Source: Bacteroidales bacterium
Lineage (GTDB): Bacteria; Bacteroidota; Bacteroidia; Bacteroidales; Dysgonomonadaceae
Direction of reading: 5' to 3'
DNA: 10,058 nt
Assembly (NCBI GenBank): GCA_012841425.1
Contig: DUUR01000171.1
Location: 1 to 10,058, forward strand
Shown: positions 1 through 6,125 of the stretch, in pieces
Layout: every line of letters begins with the position of its first letter
How positions within the stretch are numbered: position 1 is the first letter of the stretch
Translations under genes and position numbers: made by a program
The notes under the pieces: generated by a model
What the model was told of the DNA's origin: nothing
The model's database searches: none
Seen by the model: the letters and a program-made list of their open reading frames with translations, nothing else

Positions 1-244
1 AGTCTGCATCCTTGTAAGCCTTGTAGTTATCAGTTGTAGCCGTTAAATTTAATTCTTTAGTTGCTAGATACTCCTCTATCTCTTTATCCTGAATCGGAGA
101 CTTTCTGCTGTTTACCATATCAACTTTTTCTTGAATGATGTCTAGAGCAATTACCTCATTATGCTGAGCTAATAAAACGGCATTGGCTAGTCCAACATAA
201 CCAATTCCTGCTACAGTTATTTTTATTTGGTGTTCTCCTTTCAC
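1..244 (-). CDS. ugd: UDP-glucose 6-dehydrogenase, N-terminal part (runs off the window)
   Basis: The enzyme oxidises UDP-glucose to UDP-glucuronate with two NAD+ in the cytoplasm, supplying uronic acid for surface polysaccharide. Only the first ~80 codons are present. The translation opens with KITVAGIGYVGLANAVLLAQ, a Rossmann GxGxxG strand-loop-helix, followed by VIALDI, whose Asp would bind the NAD ribose, and then SPIQDKEIEEYL, a signature typical of Ugd from capsule clusters. The start is ambiguous. Relatives begin MKI, but here that Met codon is ATA (226-224), 8 nt behind a perfect AAAGGAG. The only usual in-frame start is GTG at 244, six codons upstream, and it has no well-placed Shine-Dalgarno site. 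I give the GTG coordinate because ATA is rarely used for initiation. Last gene of the window in transcription order, after a 333-nt gap. Family assignment is firm; the start is not. Confidence 0.92.
   Translation of the reverse strand, partial: MKGEHQIKITVAGIGYVGLANAVLLAQHNEVIALDIIQEKVDMVNSRKSPIQDKEIEEYLATKELNLTATTDNYKAYKDAD
235..241 (-). promoter_or_regulatory. Shine-Dalgarno site of ugd that points to an ATA start
   Basis: AAAGGAG on the minus strand, 8 nt before the ATA triplet at 226-224, which stands where the family normally has ATG (xKITVAGIGYVG). The site lies inside the reading frame if the GTG at 244 is used. So the sequence either uses a non-standard ATA start, carries an ATG-to-ATA mutation, or has a base-calling error. 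Confidence 0.6.
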
Positions 245-251
245 TTTTTAG

Positions 252-395
252 TCATTTATCTCCATTTTCATAATAATTTATATTCCGGTCTACAACCTTC
301 TTAAGTCCATATTTTTCATGATTGAAAGCTTTAATCAGTTTTACAACTATGTTATCTTTATTATATGAATGAGTCATAAGATATCCCAAACTACT
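252..395 (-). pseudogene. Possible 3' remnant of an unidentified gene upstream of ugd
   Basis: An open frame runs from just after a TGA (398-396) to a TGA at 254-252. It has an in-frame ATG at 377, giving 41 residues, and a possible TTG at 389. The peptide contains NIVVKLIKAFNHEKYGLKK and ends NYYENGDK. This charged, helical composition looks like the tail of a real cytoplasmic enzyme, such as the C-terminus of a glycosyltransferase, rather than random AT-rich translation. I do not recognise the family. The ATG has no good ribosome site. Its TGA overlaps an ATG (ATGA), opening a 4-codon frame (MTKK) whose TGA in turn overlaps the GTG of ugd (GTGA), a spacing typical of genes once translationally coupled. 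It could also be a genuine small ORF or chance. Confidence 0.3.
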
Positions 396-490
396 TCATA
401 GTCCATAAACCCCAAACAGAGATTGAATAAACATAAAGCAAGTGTCCGGCAAGATAGTTTTTATTAGTCTTTATGAATAAAACCTATTTC

Positions 491-502
491 GTTTAATTAA
501 AC
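491..502. repeat. Perfect 12-bp palindrome in the gap before ugd
   Basis: GTTTAATTAAAC reads the same on both strands. It is AT-rich, so chance is likely, but it is the only perfect palindrome of this size that I noticed in the noncoding gap. It could be a small operator; nothing else supports that. Confidence 0.25.
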
Positions 503-577
503 ATCATAACTATGCTTAAACTATCAATACCAACTACCTCGTATCACTCTTCCTATTCTTTAAAGACAGATAGAACC

Positions 578-1504
578 CTATGACTCCTGTTGCTTCGGAA
601 GTATAAACATGTCTCCTAATTGTTTATTAAAACTAACTGGATTATACTCAACAAGTCCACCACCTGGATAAAGAGTAAGTTCAGCAACATATAGTTGCTC
701 GCTTGTTTCAAAAAAGTCAACTCGAATAAACGGAAAATCAACAGATAATTTCTTTGCAATATTCAACATTTCATTGAAATATGTTGGTTTCTTTACAAAC
801 TCATTCTTATGATTTCCATATTTCACGTTTAGCATATTCCAATCCAAATCATAAAAAGAAATATTATGATCATCTGAAATAAAACGATCACTTGCAACAT
901 AAACATATGTAGGCTCTCCGTTGAAGCAAAAAATCTTATAGTCATATAACTGATTTCCAATTCCTTTTTCATATTTTTCTGCTATAATCCTTGGTGTTGC
1001 CTGGTAATATGCCCTACAATATGAGTTTATCAGCGTGTTCCTTACTTTCAGCCACTGTTTAAGTTCTTTTTTTATTTCATGAAAATCCATTTGAGATTTA
1101 TTTTGAATAAATTTAATATATTTACCATCGCTCTGTACATTTGACTTTAAGACAAACTCTTCTGGAAGGTTACCCCATTCATTTTCCAAAGAATGTATGT
1201 TTGTCCAAGATCCATATAGAGGGATTGTATACCCCTTCCCAAGTCTTTTTTCGATATATTCTTTAAATAGGTACTTATCAACCAATTCAGCCATTTCTGG
1301 AAATTGATAAAATAGTTTATACCATTGTATTTTCTCAGTAAATAAATCAGGTTGATATATGTCAAATTCATATCCATGATTAGCCTTATAACCTTGCATG
1401 TTTCCATAAATTAATTTTTCTAGTGTCCACTTGTTTTTTGTAGGACCAAGCCTATTATATACTATGTTATACAATGATCTTATTTTGTTCATTATGGCAT
1501 TCAT
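578..1504 (-). CDS. TupA-like ATP-grasp amidoligase, divergent nucleotide-loop type
   Basis: A 308-residue cytoplasmic protein of the TupA-like ATP-grasp family (named for Bacillus teichuronopeptide synthesis). Such enzymes are thought to join an amino acid or peptide to a carboxyl group, or to an amino-sugar of a cell-surface polysaccharide, through an acyl-phosphate. Family blocks in order: FTEKIQWYK (55-63), DKYLFKEYI (76-84), FVLKSNVQSDGKYI (117-130), IIAEKYE (173-179), DYKIFCFNGEP (188-198), FPFIRVDFFE (257-266) and AELTLYPGGGLVEYNP (274-289), with E275 and the Asp of RVDF as likely Mg-ATP ligands. The glycine loop reads NVQSDG where the neighbouring paralogue has NHGSG, so this is a different clade. 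The start at 1504 has an excellent AAGGAGGAG (1512-1520) 7 nt upstream. It follows the oxidoreductase gene by 52 nt. Substrates are unknown. Automatic pipelines may call such proteins glycosyltransferases; I see no GT fold. Confidence 0.85.
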   Translation of the reverse strand: MNAIMNKIRSLYNIVYNRLGPTKNKWTLEKLIYGNMQGYKANHGYEFDIYQPDLFTEKIQWYKLFYQFPEMAELVDKYLFKEYIEKRLGKGYTIPLYGSWTNIHSLENEWGNLPEEFVLKSNVQSDGKYIKFIQNKSQMDFHEIKKELKQWLKVRNTLINSYCRAYYQATPRIIAEKYEKGIGNQLYDYKIFCFNGEPTYVYVASDRFISDDHNISFYDLDWNMLNVKYGNHKNEFVKKPTYFNEMLNIAKKLSVDFPFIRVDFFETSEQLYVAELTLYPGGGLVEYNPVSFNKQLGDMFILPKQQES

Positions 1505-1556
1505 TTTTATTCTCCTCCTTATTGAACATCAAGTATATGTTTTAAATACCTCTTAT

Positions 1557-2531
1557 TTATTTACAAAACAACCCTCTTTTTTCCCTAAACTTCCTAATAT
1601 TTTCATATACAATATGGCCTTCTTCTATAACCACAGCATTTCTAACCATATCATTCCAATTACCTTCAACTAGATTATCAACAATTTTTGAAAACTCTTT
1701 ACTTAAAACTTTTGTAACTGTGTGAGGAAACATAGCTGGTGTATTATCAACTGCATAATGAATAATTCCATCAACCGTATATACAGGATTATCTATAGTT
1801 GTAGGGTGAGAAGTTTCTATTTCTAAATTTGGGTCACAACTTATATCAATTATCATAGTTCCTGCTTTTAATTTTTTTAAGTCTTCTTTATATATAATTC
1901 TATCAGTTCTATTTGTATCCCACATAACACAATTCACAAGAACATCATAGTCAGCCATATTTTTTATAAACAATTTTTCTAATTTTCTCCCATACACATC
2001 TACAGAAGCTCCTAATCCATGTAAAAACCTTAAAGCTCCTTTAGCAGTTTGTCCATTTCCAAGTATAGCAACCTTTGTTTCATAAGGCATCTTGCCTAGA
2101 TATTGGTATGCGTGTAAAATCGCAGCTTCACCAGCTATTTCCCTATTTCTATAAAAAATATAACGCCCATTTTCAAACATTTCCTCCCAAGCAATAACTG
2201 TATGGTCTTTTTCTAGCATAATATCTGTAAAAGGAACATTTTGTACTGCATGTGCCCATCCGATTAATATTTTTCCTTTTGGCAAATCAGATAGATAGTT
2301 GGCATCACCTAATTTAACATCTATAATTATGTCACAGTTTAATGCATCTTTCCTATCGACAATATTTGCTCCAAGTTTTTGGTATTCGTTATCAGAATAT
2401 CCTAAATTAACTCCATAACCTTTCTCAAAATATAATTGATTAACATGTTTTAATTTTAATAAGTCTTCCGGCAGTAATGCTCGTCTTCTTTCATTATTCT
2501 TATCACTTATTACAAATCCTATAGAATTCAT
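1557..2531 (-). CDS. Alanine dehydrogenase / N5-(carboxyethyl)ornithine synthase family NAD(P)-dependent oxidoreductase
   Basis: A 324-residue soluble enzyme of the AlaDH/PNT superfamily, closest in feel to N5-(carboxyethyl)ornithine synthase, which reductively condenses pyruvate with the side-chain amine of ornithine or lysine (about 313 residues in Lactococcus). Visible landmarks: N-terminal ERRRALLPEDL (14-24), which sits where AlaDH has its substrate-binding Arg; K73 in DVKLGD and H94 in GWAHAVQ, matching the catalytic Lys/His pair of AlaDH and saccharopine dehydrogenase; EIAGEAA (131-137); the dinucleotide loop ILGNGQTAKGA (156-166); DISCDPN (229-235); and HYAVDNTPAMFPHT (258-271), equivalent to the AlaDH segment that closes the active site. 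Start ATG at 2531 follows AGGGGG by 8 nt. It sits 15 nt after one ATP-grasp gene and 52 nt before another, so I infer that its product feeds amide decoration of the polysaccharide. Plain alanine dehydrogenase or another opine dehydrogenase cannot be excluded. Confidence 0.78.
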   Translation of the reverse strand: MNSIGFVISDKNNERRRALLPEDLLKLKHVNQLYFEKGYGVNLGYSDNEYQKLGANIVDRKDALNCDIIIDVKLGDANYLSDLPKGKILIGWAHAVQNVPFTDIMLEKDHTVIAWEEMFENGRYIFYRNREIAGEAAILHAYQYLGKMPYETKVAILGNGQTAKGALRFLHGLGASVDVYGRKLEKLFIKNMADYDVLVNCVMWDTNRTDRIIYKEDLKKLKAGTMIIDISCDPNLEIETSHPTTIDNPVYTVDGIIHYAVDNTPAMFPHTVTKVLSKEFSKIVDNLVEGNWNDMVRNAVVIEEGHIVYENIRKFREKRGLFCK

Positions 2532-2546
2532 TTAATTTTCCCCCTA

Positions 2547-3470
2547 TTATTTTTCTGATGATAGACATAACATCTGACCAAACTTAATATCTGTCTCCGG
2601 TAATCTATTTGAATCAAGCGCGCCTGCAGGTGTAAATGTAAGTTCCCCGAATATCGTTTTTCCATTAGCTAAATAAAAATCCGCCCTTACAAAAGGAAAC
2701 GGCTTGCAAAGCATCTCTGCATATTTAAACAATCCGTCTATTCCCTCTGGTTTATCCATATAGAAATCCTTTGAAACATTTCTACTATCTTTATTCAAAG
2801 GTAATAGACTCCAATTTCGATCAAAAAAATAGTACTTAGGATGTCCACTTTCACGACCCACACAGACCATAACACACCATGGTTTTCCATTAAAGCAATA
2901 AACTTTATAATCATCAGGTAAGAAGCCACTATCCGTTTCAATATACTTTTCGCATATTATTTTCTTTTTTATATACTTATAATTTACTTCTGCATAATGT
3001 CTCCAATAATCTTCTTTCATCCATTTACTTAGTTTAGCTTTTGCATTATCTATATCAAATTCTTTTTTATCAGTGCATATTATATTGTATCCAGAACCAT
3101 GATTGCATTTAAGAGCAAATTTATTAGGTAGAGATGCCCAGTCAATTTCATCTACCGAATCCCATGAAGCAATTAAATCATTAAGAATTTCATTACATCC
3201 ACATTCTTTAATATAATCCCTTACCATATACTTGTCAGCACATTTTGTTATTAATGGATTATTATAATATGTATTTAATTTTAACCACATTAATTTTTCA
3301 TTTAATGTTATAGGGTTATTTAAATCTAACTTTTTGGCAAAAGCCCTTTTATATAAAAATTTACTGGATAATTCTGGTGATATTGTGCTTAATAGTATTC
3401 TATATCTTAAATCTACTCTATGGTATAAATTCATTATAACCTTATTTTTTTTAACTATTTTCTTAAGCAT
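2547..3470 (-). CDS. TupA-like ATP-grasp amidoligase, canonical NHGSG type
   Basis: A 307-residue cytoplasmic ATP-grasp protein of the TupA-like family, predicted to form an amide bond between an amino acid and a sugar acid or amino-sugar of the polysaccharide, with ATP cleavage. Counting from the ATG at 3470, the blocks are LNEKLMWLK (56-64), ADKYMVRDYI (78-87), FALKCNHGSGYN (118-129, phosphate-binding loop), ICEKYIE (172-178), DDYKVYCFNGKP (186-197), FPFVRADFYL (258-267) and GELTFTPAGA (275-284, with E276 a likely metal ligand). The N-terminus is basic. The open frame extends to an ATG at 3497, but AAAGGAG (3485-3479) lies 8 nt before the ATG at 3470, so I prefer the shorter form. It shares block order but limited identity with the second ATP-grasp gene downstream, so the two probably use different substrates rather than being a recent duplication. 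Confidence 0.87.
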   Translation of the reverse strand: MLKKIVKKNKVIMNLYHRVDLRYRILLSTISPELSSKFLYKRAFAKKLDLNNPITLNEKLMWLKLNTYYNNPLITKCADKYMVRDYIKECGCNEILNDLIASWDSVDEIDWASLPNKFALKCNHGSGYNIICTDKKEFDIDNAKAKLSKWMKEDYWRHYAEVNYKYIKKKIICEKYIETDSGFLPDDYKVYCFNGKPWCVMVCVGRESGHPKYYFFDRNWSLLPLNKDSRNVSKDFYMDKPEGIDGLFKYAEMLCKPFPFVRADFYLANGKTIFGELTFTPAGALDSNRLPETDIKFGQMLCLSSEK

Positions 3471-3478
3471 CTTAAATT

Positions 3479-3485
3479 CTCCTTT
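3479..3485 (-). promoter_or_regulatory. Shine-Dalgarno site that sets the start of the first ATP-grasp gene
   Basis: AAAGGAG, 8 nt before the ATG at 3470. The longer candidate start at 3497 has only a weaker AGGA 10 nt upstream. The seven-base match at ideal spacing favours the start at 3470, removing nine residues from the longest frame. Confidence 0.65.
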
Positions 3486-3542
3486 GTCCCCAAACATACT
3501 ATTTATTTCCTAGTGCAATAAATGTATAATTTATAGAAATAA

Positions 3543-4454
3543 TTAAATCATTAATAGTTTCTTAATTATTCTTTTTGGTTTTATCAAGTAATAATTTAAT
3601 AAACTCATGTAATGATTTTGGAACCTCTTTAGTATAAGGCCATTAAGATCCGGGTCATCAAAATGACATCTTTTCAATTGGCTATTCAATTCAACATCAT
3701 AATGTGAATTTACTCCACTATGGGTTCCTGATCCATCTAAACCAATATTTTTAATTCTTGTATTAACAGGATAAACAGTTAGCATATCCAATTTTGACTG
3801 TGTGTAACACCACCTTATGGCCCAAGAATCAATCTTACCTTGCATTTGTAAATCAAGCATATCTGACAAATCTCTACCGCCACGATTAAATCTTTGACGT
3901 AATTTGTAATTTCTTCTAAACTCATCATAATCAGATACAACCCAATCTACTTTTTCCCATCTATCACTCCATGTAGCCCACCCCCAGCTACAACCCCTAT
4001 AGGATAGATAAACATCACTAATATAATCTCTTGGTATTTCTATGGGTATGTTAAATCCACTTATTGACCAGATTTTAGAGTTCGACTCATAATAATTTAA
4101 TGCATCATTCATATATTGCAAGAAATCTTTAGATGAAATAAGATCATCTTCAACAACTATTACCTTTCCATATTTCATTATAATTTCATTAACACCTGAA
4201 ATAACTGATTTAGCTAATCCTTTATTCGATTGGGCTTTAATGATACTGATAGATTTAAAATAGCTCCTCTTATTAAGAGAATCAACATAATCTCTAACCT
4301 GTTCTACCCGTTCTTTTGATTTCTCATTCTTTGCAGCATCACAATAAATAAAAACCTCAGTTTCTTCTGCGAGAAAATTCTTAGATAGAGCTTCAATAGT
4401 TTTCTTTGTATGCTCCGGCCTATTATAGACAAATATTACAACTGGTGCTAGCAT
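3543..4454 (-). CDS. GT-A fold glycosyltransferase (family 2 / GNT-I-like)
   Basis: A 303-residue cytoplasmic glycosyltransferase expected to add one sugar from a nucleotide-sugar to the lipid-linked repeat unit. Counting from the ATG at 4454, the N-terminus APVVIFVYNRPEHTKKTIEA (3-22) is the usual first strand and helix of this class. IYCDAAKN (37-44) follows, then VIVVEDDLISSKDFL (98-112) with EDD at 102-104 acting as the DxD metal/nucleotide-sugar site. SYRGCSWGWATW (151-162) and SWAIRWCY (210-217) are conserved in bacterial capsule enzymes of this group. IGLDGSGTH (237-245) is near the acceptor end. No membrane span is evident; the basic C-terminus (KPKRIIKKL) may touch the membrane. The frame could open with GTG at 4463, but AGGTG (4465-4461) lies 6 nt before the ATG at 4454. 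Donor and linkage cannot be read from the sequence; FucNAc or GlcA are possible given the neighbours. Confidence 0.88.
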   Translation of the reverse strand: MLAPVVIFVYNRPEHTKKTIEALSKNFLAEETEVFIYCDAAKNEKSKERVEQVRDYVDSLNKRSYFKSISIIKAQSNKGLAKSVISGVNEIIMKYGKVIVVEDDLISSKDFLQYMNDALNYYESNSKIWSISGFNIPIEIPRDYISDVYLSYRGCSWGWATWSDRWEKVDWVVSDYDEFRRNYKLRQRFNRGGRDLSDMLDLQMQGKIDSWAIRWCYTQSKLDMLTVYPVNTRIKNIGLDGSGTHSGVNSHYDVELNSQLKRCHFDDPDLNGLILKRFQNHYMSLLNYYLIKPKRIIKKLLMI

Positions 4455-4460
4455 ATTAGT

Positions 4461-4465
4461 CACCT
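4461..4465 (-). promoter_or_regulatory. Shine-Dalgarno site that sets the start of the GT-A glycosyltransferase
   Basis: AGGTG, 6 nt before the ATG at 4454. The upstream in-frame GTG at 4463 falls inside this motif and has only AAAGG three nt away, so it is unlikely to be the start. The resulting N-terminus, MLAPVVIFVYNR, matches the usual beginning of such enzymes. Confidence 0.6.
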
Positions 4466-4483
4466 ACCTTTCACATTTTTTAA

Positions 4484-6067
4484 TTAATCATTATCTCTAT
4501 ATTTGAAACCACCTTTTAACTTTCTAGTCAACTGCAAAATAGTATCTTTAACTAAGTCTTTCTCATATTGGTTAAATCCTTTAATCCACATTAATATAAA
4601 ATACGTAACAACAATTACGGCTCCCTTTAATATCAAATTAAACCGACTAACACCATAAAATATGAAGTTTGTACCTAAACCTATTACTAATGTTGATAGT
4701 AGCGGTAATGATAATCTGATATAACATTCTTTAAAGAATTTAAATATATTTATTTTTAGCGACTTATGATAAATCACATTCATTCCAACATTTCGTATAA
4801 AATAAGATATACAAATGGAAAGAGAAGCGCCCAATGAACCCCAAAAATAAGAAAATACTATCGAAAAAAGCATATTTATAATTGCCATTACGATAAAAAC
4901 ATATGCTTGCAATCTAACCTTATTTAAAGCTACAATAGCTGTATTTCCTATTTGTTGTGGTAAGTAGAACAGACTAGGAAGTATTAGAAATATAGTATTA
5001 TAGTAAGATAAAATGTACTCTTCTCCCATCCATAAAATAACGAAATCTTTCCCAATTGTAATAAATCCAATTGTAATAATCCCTATTATGGATAGTTGTA
5101 TTCTTCCTATTTTTATCATTAATTGAAGCAAATTAGCTGATGCATTATCTTTTATAACTATTCTTGTTACTTTCGGAAGAAATAGCCCATTAATTGCACT
5201 TGCTATAGTATATACATATCCTTCCAAAGAACTTGCTATTCCAAAAACAGCAATACTTGCAGCTCCTGAGACAGATCCTAAAATTGATGGTGTAATATTA
5301 AATATAAATCTTTGTGTTATACTGACAATAGCAGACCATATTGAAAAACTAAATATTTCTCTTACCATTACCTTGCTTTTAAAGTTCAGATTCGCTTTCA
5401 CAGATGTTTTTCTTTTTATAATAATTAATTTTAATAGAATTGTTGCTATACCACTAATAGCATTTGCAGTTACCAAAGCATAAAGGCCATATTCATTTAG
5501 TAAAGCAAAAATAATAAATAATACTGAAGAAATTCGATTAAAAATATCACATATTTTTAATTCTGCAAATTTTTCATACGAAGTTAATATTCCATTTAAT
5601 GTTGTGAACGGAAATGATAGTATGCTAAAAGCAGCTGCAATTATATAAACAACCCTAAATGCTGATAACTCATTTGGAGTTAATTTGTTGTATATTAAAT
5701 CTAAATTTAAATACACTATTATAAGTACAAATAATATAACAAAATCAATTAAGAGATAAATTTTATATGTTAACCCTAGAACATTATTTACACTATCCTG
5801 ATCACCTTCTGCATTATACCTAGAAACAAAACGGGATACTGCTGCACTTAGACCAAAGTCAATTAAAAACATGCTAATAAGTGATGTTGCAAGTGTATAT
5901 AAACCATAGTTATCTTGTCCAATTTGTTGTACCATCCATGGTGTATATAATAAGCCAGCTAAAATATTTACTGCTATAGCAACATATGATAAAATTGCAC
6001 CACGCTTTATTTGTCGAGTACTTTCAAACTCATTAAAATTTGAATGGATTTTCAAATGTTTAGTCAC
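4484..6067 (-). CDS. wzx: Wzx-type oligosaccharide (repeat-unit) flippase
   Basis: A 527-residue polytopic inner-membrane protein of the polysaccharide transporter (PST) branch of the MOP superfamily, which moves undecaprenyl-diphosphate-linked repeat units across the membrane. The N-terminus is cytoplasmic and basic (RQIKRGAILSYVAIAVNILA, 18-37), followed by YTPWMVQQIGQDNYGLYTLA (41-60) and a segment with SAAVSRFVSRYNAEGD, all typical of the group. I count roughly 12-14 hydrophobic segments spread over the full length, the usual family topology and size. The start is GTG at 6067 with AGGT 8 nt upstream; the next in-frame ATG is only at codon 45, inside the first conserved region, so GTG is probably real. 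It lies 58 nt after the GT4 gene and 29 nt before the GT-A gene. Substrate is inferred to be the cluster's own repeat unit. Confidence 0.92.
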   Translation of the reverse strand: MTKHLKIHSNFNEFESTRQIKRGAILSYVAIAVNILAGLLYTPWMVQQIGQDNYGLYTLATSLISMFLIDFGLSAAVSRFVSRYNAEGDQDSVNNVLGLTYKIYLLIDFVILFVLIIVYLNLDLIYNKLTPNELSAFRVVYIIAAAFSILSFPFTTLNGILTSYEKFAELKICDIFNRISSVLFIIFALLNEYGLYALVTANAISGIATILLKLIIIKRKTSVKANLNFKSKVMVREIFSFSIWSAIVSITQRFIFNITPSILGSVSGAASIAVFGIASSLEGYVYTIASAINGLFLPKVTRIVIKDNASANLLQLMIKIGRIQLSIIGIITIGFITIGKDFVILWMGEEYILSYYNTIFLILPSLFYLPQQIGNTAIVALNKVRLQAYVFIVMAIINMLFSIVFSYFWGSLGASLSICISYFIRNVGMNVIYHKSLKINIFKFFKECYIRLSLPLLSTLVIGLGTNFIFYGVSRFNLILKGAVIVVTYFILMWIKGFNQYEKDLVKDTILQLTRKLKGGFKYRDND

Positions 6068-6125
6068 ACCACCTTACCTAAGGAAAGTCAGATTAAGGTC
6101 AATATAGGGACCTATTTATTTAATA

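Larger units (their letters stand above)
245..577. other. Gene-poor stretch between the second ATP-grasp gene and ugd
   Basis: This is the only gap over 300 nt in the window. Its ugd-proximal part (252-395) holds the possible gene remnant described separately. In 396-577 I see short interrupted frames only. There is a perfect 12-bp palindrome, GTTTAATTAAAC, at 491-502, and a weak imperfect inverted repeat near 455-485 with AT-only arms. I find no GC-rich hairpin followed by a T-run on either strand and no convincing -35/-10 pair at standard spacing. The stretch may be a recombination junction between the serotype-specific part of the cluster and ugd, or the site of a decayed gene. Confidence 0.5.

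Noticed and set aside
455..487. Imperfect AT-rich inverted repeat in the gap before ugd, considered as a terminator
   Set aside because: The arms are nearly all A/T with a mismatch and no U-tract; too weak for intrinsic termination.
500..545. Possible promoter for ugd (TTGATA or TTGGTA with TATGAT on the minus strand)
   Set aside because: The spacers are about 13 or 19 nt rather than 17, and the boxes are poor in a very AT-rich background where such matches occur by chance.
1147..1407. Minus-strand frame of 86 codons inside the second ATP-grasp gene
   Set aside because: It lies wholly within a gene carrying clear family motifs in another frame and is a shadow frame.
1431..1673. Hydrophobic plus-strand frame of about 80 codons across the junction between the second ATP-grasp gene and the oxidoreductase gene
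   Set aside because: It overlaps two well-supported minus-strand genes and the ribosome site of one. The hydrophobic residues are a by-product of AT-rich complementary sequence, and no homology is recognisable.
6089..6115. Inverted repeat AGGTC/GACCT between the GT4 gene and wzx, considered as a terminator
   Set aside because: The stem is only about 5-6 bp and no T-run follows on the minus strand. Both flanking genes belong to the same cluster, so termination here is not expected.
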